Assembly (NCBI GenBank): GCA_041398605.1
Contig: JAWKUK010000013.1
Coordinates: forward strand, 1 to 64,000
Reading direction: 5' to 3'
Origin: JAWKUK01 sp041398605
GTDB lineage: Bacteria; Planctomycetota; UBA1135; GCA-002686595
Length of the DNA stretch: 64,000 nucleotides
The notes under the pieces are model-generated. The model saw only the letters and a program-made list of their open reading frames with translations. It was not told the origin of the DNA and made no database searches. A program made the position numbers and the translations under genes. Every line of letters starts with the position of its first letter. Position 1 is the first letter of the stretch. This document shows positions 53,984 through 61,393 of this stretch, piece by piece.

Positions 53984-55054
53984 ATGAAACACACCACCTT
54001 CCTCGCGACCGCGGCCCTGCTCCCGGCGCTCGTCGCGTTTGCCCCGAAGGCCGACTCCCTCAAGTTCGCCCCGGCGGAGGGCTCGAGCGTCACGAAGGCG
54101 TTCCACACGAACTCCGACTTCAGCCTCGACGACATGACCGTGCTGATCAACGGGGAGCCGAACCCGATGATGCCGGAGATCAGCATGCAGATGGTGATCT
54201 CGCAGAACGTGTCGGTCACGGACACCTACGACAAGCTCGCGGGCGGCAAGCCGGCGAAGCTGACCCGCAAGTTCGACTCCGCCTCCATGGAGATGGAGAT
54301 GAACATGGAGGTCGACATGATGGGTGAGACGCAGAACGAGAACGGGAATGGCTCGGGCACGTCGAAGCTCGACGGCACGACCGTCGTCTTCACCTGGGAC
54401 GAAGAGTCCGGCGAGTACAAGGCCTCCTACCCCGAGGGCGAAGAGGGCGACGCGGACCTGCTGACGAACCTCGCGGAGAACATGGACCTGCGCGGGCTCC
54501 TGCCGGCGAGCGGCGAGCTCTCCGAGGGTGACTCGTACGAGATCGACCTGAAGGCGCTGATCGACGTCTTCGCGCCGGGCGGCGACCTCAAGCTCGACGT
54601 CGAGATGGAGGGCGCTGAGGCCGGCATGGGCCCTGACCCGGCGATGATGGCGGACTTCCGCCGCATCTTCGAAGAGATGGTCGAAGGCGAAGCGTCGGGC
54701 AAGTTCGTCGGCACCCGCGACATCGACGGCACGAAGGTCGGCGTGGTCGAGCTCACGTTCAAGATCAACGCCTCCCGCGACATGAGCGAGTTCGTCTCGG
54801 AGCTCATGGGCGAGCAAATGCCGGAGGGCATGGACATGTCCGTGAACCGCCTCGACGTCGAGTTCCAGTACGAAGGCGGCGGCGAGCTGCACTGGGACCT
54901 CGCGGCGGGCCGCGCCCACGGGCTCGCGCTCAAGGGCGAAGCCAACATTGCGATGGACATGGAGATGTCGATGGACATGGGCGGCCAGGCGATGACCATC
55001 TCGATGGAGATGGCCATGTCGGGCTCGATGGAAAACGGCATGTCGGTGGAGTGA
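53984..55054 (+). CDS. Exported Met-rich protein of unknown function
   Basis: A 356-residue protein with a signal peptide (TTFLATAALLPALVAFAPKA). It is acidic and unusually rich in Met, with Met-x-Met strings near residue 105 (SMEMEMNMEVDMMGE) and in the last 35 residues (MDMEMSMDMGGQAMTISMEM). Other segments look like a beta-rich DUF4412- or DUF6263-like core (YEIDLKALIDVF, KFVGTRDIDGTKVGVVELTF, EFQYEGGGELHWDLAAGRAH). DUF6263-type proteins are known from planctomycetes and have similar spacing, but I cannot be sure. Met-x-Met patterns may bind soft metals such as copper, or may simply be surface beta-strands. ATG at 53984 is chosen for the signal peptide. Confidence 0.7.
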   Translation: MKHTTFLATAALLPALVAFAPKADSLKFAPAEGSSVTKAFHTNSDFSLDDMTVLINGEPNPMMPEISMQMVISQNVSVTDTYDKLAGGKPAKLTRKFDSASMEMEMNMEVDMMGETQNENGNGSGTSKLDGTTVVFTWDEESGEYKASYPEGEEGDADLLTNLAENMDLRGLLPASGELSEGDSYEIDLKALIDVFAPGGDLKLDVEMEGAEAGMGPDPAMMADFRRIFEEMVEGEASGKFVGTRDIDGTKVGVVELTFKINASRDMSEFVSELMGEQMPEGMDMSVNRLDVEFQYEGGGELHWDLAAGRAHGLALKGEANIAMDMEMSMDMGGQAMTISMEMAMSGSMENGMSVE

Positions 55055-55143
55055 TCGCCCCGCAACGGCCGGGCTCCAGACAGCCGGGCTCCAGAAGGCA
55101 GGATTCCTGAAGGCTGAGCCCCTCCTAGAATGGGCGCTGGCTT

Positions 55144-55184
55144 GCGCGGCCGCCCGCCCCCGACCCGGGGGCGGGCGGCCGCGC
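55144..55184 (+). terminator. Strong perfect hairpin between Met-rich and AtuA-type genes
   Basis: A perfect 19-base stem (55144-55162 and 55166-55184) with a 3-base loop. It follows a short degenerate repeat of ccgggctccaga at about 55068-55096. It separates the Met-rich gene from the AtuA-type gene and would end transcription. Every base of the stem is G or C. Confidence 0.75.
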
Positions 55185-55297
55185 CCGTCAGGGGTTCGGA
55201 CGGCACGTCGCGCGGCTGGGCCGCCCCGCGGGTATCCTCTTCGGCCCGCGGCCGGCGCGGCGCCTCGCGCCCGCCCCCCGCCGCGGCGCCATCGACC

Positions 55298-56677
55298 ATG
55301 CAGCGCAAACCCGCGGACAAGGTGCTCGTCGCGAACGGGCAAGGCTTCTGGGGCGACTCGATCCTGGGCCCGGTGCGGCTCGTGAAAGAGGGCCCGATCG
55401 ACTACCTGACGCTCGACTACCTCGCCGAGGTCACGATGAGCATCATGCAGAAGCTGCGCGCGCGGCGGCCCGACCAGGGCTACGCGACCGACTTCGTGCG
55501 CCTCATCGACAAGATCCTGCCGGACCTCGTCGCGAAGAACATCCGCGTCGTCGCAAACGCCGGCGGCGTGAACCCGCACGCGTGCAAGGACGCGGTCCTC
55601 GCCGTCATCCAGAAGCACGGCTTCACCGGCGTGAAGGTCGCGGTCGTCGAGGGTGACGACATCCTCGCCGAGCTTGACCCGCTGATGGCGAGCGGCGAGG
55701 CGTTCAAGAACATGGACACCGGCGCGCCGCTCTCGAGCGTGCGCGAGAAGGTCTCCAGCGCGAACGTCTACCTCGGCGCCTTCCCGATCGCGGAGGCGCT
55801 GGACCAGGGCGCGCAGATCGTCATCACGGGCCGCGGCACGGACCCGGGCCTCGTGCTCGGGCCGCTGATCCACGAGTTCGGCTGGCAACGCGGCGACTGG
55901 GACCGCCTCGCCGCGGGCACCGTCGCGGGGCACATCGTCGAATGCGGCGCCCAGTGCACCGGCGGCAACTACACCGATTGGCGCGCCGTCGAGAACATGG
56001 CGCTCATCGGCTACCCGATCATCGAGGCGCACGCAGACGGCACCTTCGTCGTGACCAAGCACGCGGGCACCGGCGGGATGGTCACGCGCGACACGGTCGC
56101 GCACCAGCTCGCGTACGAGATGGGCGACCCCGCCGCGTACATCACCCCCGATGTCGTCGCAGACTTCACATCGTTCCGGATGGTCGACGAGGGCGGGGAC
56201 CGGGTCCGCATCGAAGGCGTGCGCGGCAAGCCCGAGACCCCGACGTACAAGGTCTCGATGAGCTTCCAGGACGGCTGGAAGTCCGTCGGGCAGCTCACCG
56301 TGTCCGGCCCGGACGCGCTCGCCAAGGCGCGCCTGTGCGCCGAGGTCGTGTGGCGACGGCTCGCGTACGACGGCTTCGAGTACGGCCCCGACGAGCGGCT
56401 CGAGGAGTACGTGGGCGCCAACGTGTGCCACCGCGGCATCCCGGTCGAGGGCGCCGACGCCCCGAGCGAGGTCGTCCTGCGCCTCGGCGTGAAGGGCCCC
56501 GATTACGCGAAGGTCGAGCGCTTCGGCACCGAGCTCGTGCCGCTCGTCACCAGCGGCCCCCCTGGCGTGACCGGGTTCGCCGGCGGACGCCCGAAGGCGA
56601 CCGAGATCATCGGCTACTGGCCTGCGCTCATCGCGAAGGACAAGATCCACACCCGCGTCACGACCTTCGAAGCCTGA
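55298..56677 (+). CDS. Acyclic terpene utilisation AtuA-type protein (DUF1446)
   Basis: A 459-residue protein of the AtuA/DUF1446 family. The start is RKPADKVLVANGQGFWGDS, which is the family N-terminus, followed by YLTLDYLAEVTMSIMQKL, VVANAGGVNPHAC, VVEGDDILAEL, NVYLGAFPIAEALDQGAQIVI, TGRGTDPGLVLGPLIHEFGW and VECGAQCTGGNY. AtuA was found in Pseudomonas citronellol/geraniol degradation, but most homologues have no known role. The length matches the family without its small C-terminal domain. That domain is encoded by the next gene, which starts 9 bases after the stop. ATG at 55298 is chosen because the conserved domain starts right away. Upstream of it is a terminator. Confidence 0.88.
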   Translation: MQRKPADKVLVANGQGFWGDSILGPVRLVKEGPIDYLTLDYLAEVTMSIMQKLRARRPDQGYATDFVRLIDKILPDLVAKNIRVVANAGGVNPHACKDAVLAVIQKHGFTGVKVAVVEGDDILAELDPLMASGEAFKNMDTGAPLSSVREKVSSANVYLGAFPIAEALDQGAQIVITGRGTDPGLVLGPLIHEFGWQRGDWDRLAAGTVAGHIVECGAQCTGGNYTDWRAVENMALIGYPIIEAHADGTFVVTKHAGTGGMVTRDTVAHQLAYEMGDPAAYITPDVVADFTSFRMVDEGGDRVRIEGVRGKPETPTYKVSMSFQDGWKSVGQLTVSGPDALAKARLCAEVVWRRLAYDGFEYGPDERLEEYVGANVCHRGIPVEGADAPSEVVLRLGVKGPDYAKVERFGTELVPLVTSGPPGVTGFAGGRPKATEIIGYWPALIAKDKIHTRVTTFEA

Positions 56678-56686
56678 GGCCCCCCC

Positions 56687-57049
56687 ATGCCCGTCGTAGA
56701 ACTCCATCGCATCGCCTCCGCCCGCTCGGGTGACAAGGGCGAGGCTCCAACGTCGGCGTCATCGCGCGCTCCGACGAGGCCTTCGCGTTCCTCGCCGCAA
56801 CACTGACCGCGGAGCGCGTGCGCGCACTTCGCGGGCATCAACCACGGCGGCGTCAAGCGCTATGAAGCGCCGAACATGCGCGTCTTGAACTTCCTCCTCG
56901 AGGACAGCCTCGGCGGCGGCGGCTCCGCGTCGCTCCCGACGGACGCGCAGGGCAAGACCCACGGGCTCGCGCTCCTGCGCCTCCAGCTCGAGGTCCCGAG
57001 GCGGTCCTCTCCGCGACCCCGCCCTGTGACCATGGGCGCCACGCGCTGA
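56687..57049 (+). pseudogene. AtuA-associated small protein (C-terminal domain), broken by two frameshifts
   Basis: The short gene after AtuA encodes the family's C-terminal domain of about 105-120 residues. In this sequence it needs two frame corrections. It starts at ATG 56687 with MPVVELHRIASARSGDKG. A missing base near 56743 is needed to reach NVGVIARSDEAFAFLAATL, and a two-base deletion (or one insertion) near 56815-56826 to reach HFAGINHGGVKRYEAPNMRV and LNFLLEDSLGGGGSASL. It then ends at a stop at 57047-57049. The protein sequence is well conserved apart from the shifts, so these are likely sequence errors and the gene is probably functional. It is translated with AtuA (9-base gap). 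Confidence 0.75.
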
Positions 57050-57060
57050 CGGGCACGCCG

Positions 57061-58006
57061 ATGGACCTCCTGCTCGAACTGCGGGAGAAGGCGCAGCGCC
57101 TCGACCGGCGCATCGTCCTGCCCGAGTCGAACGACGGCGCGTGCTGCGCGCGGCGACGCGCTTGGCTGCCGAGGGGCTCTGCCGGCCGGTGCTGATCGCG
57201 TCGAAGGGCATGGGCGCTGTCCTTCGGGGATCGAGGTCATTGACCCGGCCCGTGACGCGCGCGTCGCAGCCTTCGCCGAGCGCCTCTTTGCGCGGCGCCG
57301 CGCGAAGGGCATGACCGAGGCTGAGGCCCGCGAGCGCGTGCAGGACCCCCTCTTCTTCGGCGCGTCCCTCGTCGCGACCGGCGAGTGCGCGGGCGGCGTC
57401 GCAGGCTCGCTCGCCGCCACCGCGGACGTTTTGCGCGCCGGCTTGCAGTGCATCGGCCTGACAAAAGGCATCGCGACGCTGTCGAGCTGCTTCCTGATGG
57501 TGTTCCATGACCGCGCGCTGACCTACGGCGACTGCGGCGTCGTCCCCGACCCGACCGAGGACCAGCTCGTCGACATCGCGCTGGCGTCTGCGGAGAGCCA
57601 CCGGCGCCTCGTAGGCACGTCGCCCAAGGTCGCGCTGCTCTCGTTCAGCACCAAAGGCTCGGCCGAGCATCCGCGCGTCACGAAGGTGCGCAACGCCGCC
57701 GCGAAGCTGCGCGAGCGCGCGCCGAACCTCACGAGCGACGGTGAGCTGCAAGTGGACGCCGCCCTCGTGCCCGACGTCGCGGCGCGCAAGGCGCCGCGCT
57801 CGCCGCTCTCCGGCCAGGCGAACGTGCTGATCTTCCCCGACCTGGACTCGGGCAACATCGCCTACAAGCTCACGCAGCGGCTCGCGGGCGCGACCGCCCT
57901 CGGGCCCCTCGTGCAGGGCCTCGCCGCGCCCTTCATGGACCTGTCGCGTGGCTGCAGCGCGGACGACATCGTCGACGTCGCGTGCATCGCGGCGATCCTC
58001 GCCTGA
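57061..58006 (+). CDS. pta: Phosphate acetyl/butyryltransferase, broken by two frameshifts
   Basis: A PTA_PTB-type phosphotransacylase of about 316 residues once repaired. It starts MDLLLELREKAQRLDRRIVL (ATG 57061), and PES-ND matches the family. The frame is broken at about 57136 (one base missing, after which RVLRAATRLAAEGLCRPVLI reads well) and again between 57206 and 57226 (before GIEVIDPARDARVAAFAERL). From 57240 it is open to the stop: DPLFFGASLVATGECAGGVA, GDCGVVPDPTEDQLVDIALA, VALLSFSTKGSAEHPRVTKV, PLSGQANVLIFPDLDSGNIA and GCSADDIVDVACIAAIL are the conserved C-terminal blocks. The enzyme interconverts acetyl-CoA (or another acyl-CoA) and acyl phosphate. No acetate kinase gene is adjacent. 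It follows the AtuA-type genes closely, so the three may form an operon for acyl-CoA use. Confidence 0.85.
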
Positions 58007-58044
58007 TCGATCGCTCGCGGCAGGGCCCGCGCGCGATGTGACGA

Positions 58045-58079
58045 CACCCGCGGGACCGACGTTTCGGCCACCGCGGGTG
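58045..58079. terminator. Bulged hairpin between convergent genes
   Basis: A 9-base outer stem (cacccgcgg at 58045-58053 with its complement at 58071-58079) and a 4-base inner stem lie between the Pta stop and the convergent lipoprotein gene. A further small hairpin ccccgc-tcag-gcgggg follows about 30 bases on. Confidence 0.5.
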
Positions 58080-58128
58080 CGCTGGATCAGGCGCTCCGGA
58101 ACGGAGCCCCCGCTCAGGCGGGGTCAGC

Positions 58129-58362
58129 TCAGTTGGAGATCTTCTTGCCCGTGACCGGGCACACGCCGCCGTCACACTCGGTCGCCGCCTCGCTGCACGC
58201 TTTGGCCTCCGCGCCCTCGCTGCAGCACGCGCCGCCGCTGGAGCAGTCGCCCGAGCAGGTCGCGGGCGCGTTCGCCGTCTCGGCGGAGCCCACGGCGTTC
58301 TTTTCGGTGTTGACACAGGCAGCGAGGCCAAGGAGGGCGGCAGCGACGAGGAACTTCTTCAT
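58129..58362 (-). CDS. Small Cys-rich lipoprotein
   Basis: A 77-residue protein with a lipoprotein signal (KKFLVAAALLGLAAC, lipidated Cys16). The mature part has nine more Cys in a short span: ATCSGDCSSGGACCSEG, then KACSEAATECDGGVCPVTG. The spacing (CxxxC, CC, CxxxxxxC, CxxxxC) has no match I know. Its C-terminal CPVTGKK resembles metal-site loops in heavy-metal-associated small proteins, so metal binding or disulphide-based structure is likely. The gene is short and clearly coding by codon use. Its start is divergent from the Smr gene, whose ATG lies 147 bases away. Confidence 0.7.
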   Translation of the reverse strand: MKKFLVAAALLGLAACVNTEKNAVGSAETANAPATCSGDCSSGGACCSEGAEAKACSEAATECDGGVCPVTGKKISN

Positions 58363-58509
58363 AGTCGGACTTGTGGTCGGGCTTGGGGATGCGTGGGTCT
58401 GAGGGGCGCTCGGGACCGCAGGTAAAAGGTCCGCGCCCTCCCAAATCTTCGGTCATACGGCTGGGCATGGGAGGCCCATTCGGCCGATTTCAGCGGGTAG
58501 CCTGCGCCG

Positions 58510-58794
58510 ATGTCATCCCCGGACCCACCCCACGCGCTCGAGATCGACCTCCATGGACACACCGTCGATCGGGCGAAGCGCCGGCTCTTGCAAGAGCTGA
58601 CCAGGGCCCGGGCCCTGCGCATCTCCCCCATCCTCGTCGTGACCGGCAAAGGGCATGGGAGCGCGGGCGGCAGCGCCAAGTTGAGACCCGCCGTCGAGGC
58701 TTGGCTGCGCGGCCCCGAAGGGCGGGCCCTCGGGGTGCGGACCCTGCGTGAAGCGGGGAAAGGCGGCGCGTTCTCGGTCGAGCTCGCGCGCTGA
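58510..58794 (+). CDS. Smr (MutS2-type) domain protein
   Basis: A 94-residue stand-alone Smr domain. The characteristic motifs are present: LEIDLHGHTVDRAKRRLLQE near the N-terminus (LDLHG) and VVTGKGHGSAGGSAKLRPAV (TGKGxHS type). The end AGKGGAFSVELAR matches the closing strand (GGxGATIVxL). Smr domains are nucleases or nucleic-acid binders related to MutS2; stand-alone forms have been linked to RNA cleavage and to recombination control. Start ATG at 58510 is clear because the domain begins at residue 10. A lipoprotein gene follows 29 bases later on the same strand. Confidence 0.88.
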   Translation: MSSPDPPHALEIDLHGHTVDRAKRRLLQELTRARALRISPILVVTGKGHGSAGGSAKLRPAVEAWLRGPEGRALGVRTLREAGKGGAFSVELAR

Positions 58795-58823
58795 GGGCGC
58801 GGGCGCCTATCCTTGTCGCCCGC

Positions 58824-59525
58824 ATGCTCTCCCACCTCTCGCACCAGAGCCTGGCCACGCCGCGCCGGGCCCCCGTTGTCCCGATCGCCGGCGCGGCTCC
58901 CCGCTTCGGGCGCGCTGCACGCCTGGCCGTGGGCCTCGTCTGCAGCCTCGCCCTCGCCGCCTGCCGCGCAACGCCGACGCTCGCGCCGACGCCGGACGGC
59001 GCCCGCGAGAAGGCGCAGTTCAAGGCGCTGCTGCACGACCTGAGCCGCAAGGGCGGCGCGGCGGGCCTAGACACGGAGGTCCTGGCTGCGCAAACCGCGC
59101 GCTTCAACGAGGTCGTGGCCTGGCACGACGCGGGCGAATTGAAGAGCCCGGCGCAGATGTTCTGGGCCGGCGCGACGCTCGTGCGCTCGGACGAGCCGGC
59201 CCACCTGCTCCTCGCTGAAGCCCTCGGCGCGTCGGCCGCGACGCTCGGGGAGCACCGCGGCCGCCTCGTCCAGGCGGAGTCACGCGACCGCATGGCGATG
59301 CTGGTCGGCGAAGCGCAGCCCTACGGGACGCAGATGGTGTTCGTGCCGATCACCGGGGAGTGGCGCCTCTACACCGTGAACATGGCGACCACGGATGAGG
59401 AGCGGCGCGCCCTCGGGCTGCCGTCCCTCGCCGAGCTCGAGGCGCGCGCCCGCGCCCGGAACGACGCCCCGCTGACCGCGCGGCTGCGTGATGAGCTCGT
59501 GCGCCCTGGGAGCCTCCAGGACTGA
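58824..59525 (+). CDS. Lipoprotein with a DUF6624-like C-terminal region
   Basis: A 233-residue protein with a long N-terminus and a lipoprotein-type signal (ARLAVGLVCSLALAAC, Cys at about residue 47). A later start could be the true one. The C-terminal half has a pattern seen in DUF6624-like proteins: FWAGATLVRSDEPAHLLLAE, DRMAMLVGEAQPYGTQ, FVPITGEWRLYTV and a final helix EERRALGLPSLAEL. The role of that domain is unknown. No catalytic residues can be named. It follows the Smr gene and precedes the YyaL-like gene by 85 bases, so co-transcription is possible. Confidence 0.65.
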   Translation: MLSHLSHQSLATPRRAPVVPIAGAAPRFGRAARLAVGLVCSLALAACRATPTLAPTPDGAREKAQFKALLHDLSRKGGAAGLDTEVLAAQTARFNEVVAWHDAGELKSPAQMFWAGATLVRSDEPAHLLLAEALGASAATLGEHRGRLVQAESRDRMAMLVGEAQPYGTQMVFVPITGEWRLYTVNMATTDEERRALGLPSLAELEARARARNDAPLTARLRDELVRPGSLQD

Positions 59526-59610
59526 CCCGGCGCGACGACCTTCGGGGATTCGCTCCGTGACCAGCGCGCGGCTCGGCCGATAAGGGACGCGGGAGAGCGA
59601 TCCCGAGACC

Positions 59611-61326
59611 ATGCGCTGGAAGACGTTTGATGCGGTGTCCCAAGCCGAGGCCGAGGAGCGCGGGGTCCCGCTCTGCCTGCTGCTGGTCGCGCCCTGGTGC
59701 CCGGCCTGCAACAAGCTGCTGCGCGAGCTCCAGGAGTCCGAGGCAGCGCGCGCGCTCACGGCCGAGCGCTTCGTGCCGGTCCTCGTCGACAAGGACCGCG
59801 CGCCTGACCTCGACGCGAGGTATCGCGGTCCTGGCTGGCCGACCGCGCTGCTGCTCGCGCCCGACGGGGCCGTGCTGCAGGACTTGCCGGTCCAATCGGC
59901 AGAGGCCCTCGGCGCTGCGCTGGCGGAGGCGGCGCCGCTCGGGCTCGCGCAGCGCGGCCGAACGGCACCGGCGAGCGCCCTGGCGAGCGCCCCGGCGAGC
60001 GCCCCTGACGATGGCCTCAACGCGTCGCTCGTCGAGCGTGTCGTCGCGACGCTGATCGAGACCGCCGACCCCGTGCACGGGGGCTGGGGCGCGCGCCAGA
60101 AGTTCCCGCACCCCGAGGCGCTGCACCTCCTGCTCGTGCGTTGGTCGCAGTCCGGCGACGGGCGCACGCTCGAGACCGTCCTGCGGACGCTGCGCTCGAT
60201 GCAAGCGGGCGCGATCCACGACCGCGTCGAAGGCGGCTTCTACCGCTTCTCGCGCGGCGCAGATTGGAGCGTGCCGCAGACCGAGAAGCCGCTGGAGAGC
60301 AATGCCAAGCGCATGCTCGCCTACATCGAGGCCTACCAAGCGCTCGGCGAGGAGCGCTTCAAGGACACGGCGCTCGGCATCCTCGGCTGGATGCGACGGA
60401 CGCTCCTCGACCCCAGCACGGGCGCGTTCCGAGCGGGGCAAGACGAGGACGGCGTCTACGCGAACCTCGCGAGCGTGGCCGCGCGCGCGCGCCACGGCGC
60501 GCCCAAGGTCGACCCGCAGATCGCGACGGATCGTAACGCGGCGGCGGTCATCGCCTTGCTGAAGGTCGCCGTCGTGCTCGATGACCACGACATCCGCGGG
60601 CTCGCGCTCACCGCGCTCGACTTCCTGTTGGAGCACCTCTGGGACCGCGAACAGGGCGCCGCCCACTACTGGAACGGCGCGTGGAACCAACCCGGGTTCC
60701 TGCGCGACCAGGGGGCGCTCCTGCGCGCGCTCGTCGAGGCGGTGCACTGCGCGGGCGCGAATCGCTACTTGGAGCCAGCGCTCCTATTGGCGCGCACGAC
60801 CCTCGCGCGCCTAGCGGACGACGACGGCGCGTTCCGGGACAGCGCGTTCGCGGCCCCGCGCGGCGGTCGGGCGCGCGAGGACCGCGAGCTCGTCGAGAAC
60901 GCCACCTTCGCCGAGGCGCTCGTGCGCCTCGGGCACCTGGTGCGAGAGCCAGCGCTGATCGCGAGCGGGCGCGCGGCGCTCGCCTCGTTCGCTGACGACC
61001 ACCTGCGGTTCGGCTTCGACGCGGCCGCGTACGGACGCGCCGTAGACCTGTTCGTGCACCCGCCGGTGCACATCACGATCGTCGGTCCGGCGACGGATCC
61101 GCTGACCCTCGCTCTCCGCTCCGCAGCGCTCCGCCCCTACGTCGCGAGCCGCCTGGTTCAGTCGGTGGACCCCGAGCTCGAGCCTGAGCTCTTGGCGCGC
61201 CTCGGGCTCCCGGCCCGCCGGGGCCCGGCCACCGCGCGGGCCTATGTCTCGCAGGGCGATCGGTCCTACGCCGAGACGAGCGACCCCCACCGCCTCCCAG
61301 CGCTCATGGCCCGAACAGAGCGCTGA
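59611..61326 (+). CDS. Thioredoxin-domain protein with alpha/alpha-toroid (YyaL/DUF255-like)
   Basis: A 571-residue protein. The first ~110 residues are a thioredoxin fold with CPAC active site (LLVAPWCPACNKLLRELQE) and a cis-Pro region (RGPGWPTALLLAPDG). A repeated Ala/Pro linker follows (three near-identical GCGAGCGCC units in the DNA at about 59988-60002). The rest is an alpha/alpha-toroid of the YyaL/SSP411 type: HGGWGARQKFPHPEALHLLL, HDRVEGGFYRFSRGADW, LESNAKRMLAYIEAY and AFRAGQDEDGVYANL. It is shorter than classic YyaL proteins (about 690 residues). The family function is unknown, with a possible link to sugar or thiol chemistry. No signal peptide is present. Confidence 0.85.
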   Translation: MRWKTFDAVSQAEAEERGVPLCLLLVAPWCPACNKLLRELQESEAARALTAERFVPVLVDKDRAPDLDARYRGPGWPTALLLAPDGAVLQDLPVQSAEALGAALAEAAPLGLAQRGRTAPASALASAPASAPDDGLNASLVERVVATLIETADPVHGGWGARQKFPHPEALHLLLVRWSQSGDGRTLETVLRTLRSMQAGAIHDRVEGGFYRFSRGADWSVPQTEKPLESNAKRMLAYIEAYQALGEERFKDTALGILGWMRRTLLDPSTGAFRAGQDEDGVYANLASVAARARHGAPKVDPQIATDRNAAAVIALLKVAVVLDDHDIRGLALTALDFLLEHLWDREQGAAHYWNGAWNQPGFLRDQGALLRALVEAVHCAGANRYLEPALLLARTTLARLADDDGAFRDSAFAAPRGGRAREDRELVENATFAEALVRLGHLVREPALIASGRAALASFADDHLRFGFDAAAYGRAVDLFVHPPVHITIVGPATDPLTLALRSAALRPYVASRLVQSVDPELEPELLARLGLPARRGPATARAYVSQGDRSYAETSDPHRLPALMARTER

Positions 61327-61393
61327 GGTCGAGGCGCTCAATTCGGCGCAGCGGTCGGGCCGATAGTCCCCTGGCGGAGCGTCGCGCCGGCCC

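Noticed and set aside
53948..56707. Long antisense frame opposite the Met-rich and AtuA genes
   Set aside because: Composition (His/Asp/Arg/Leu-rich) is the mirror of acidic Met-rich coding; no domain.
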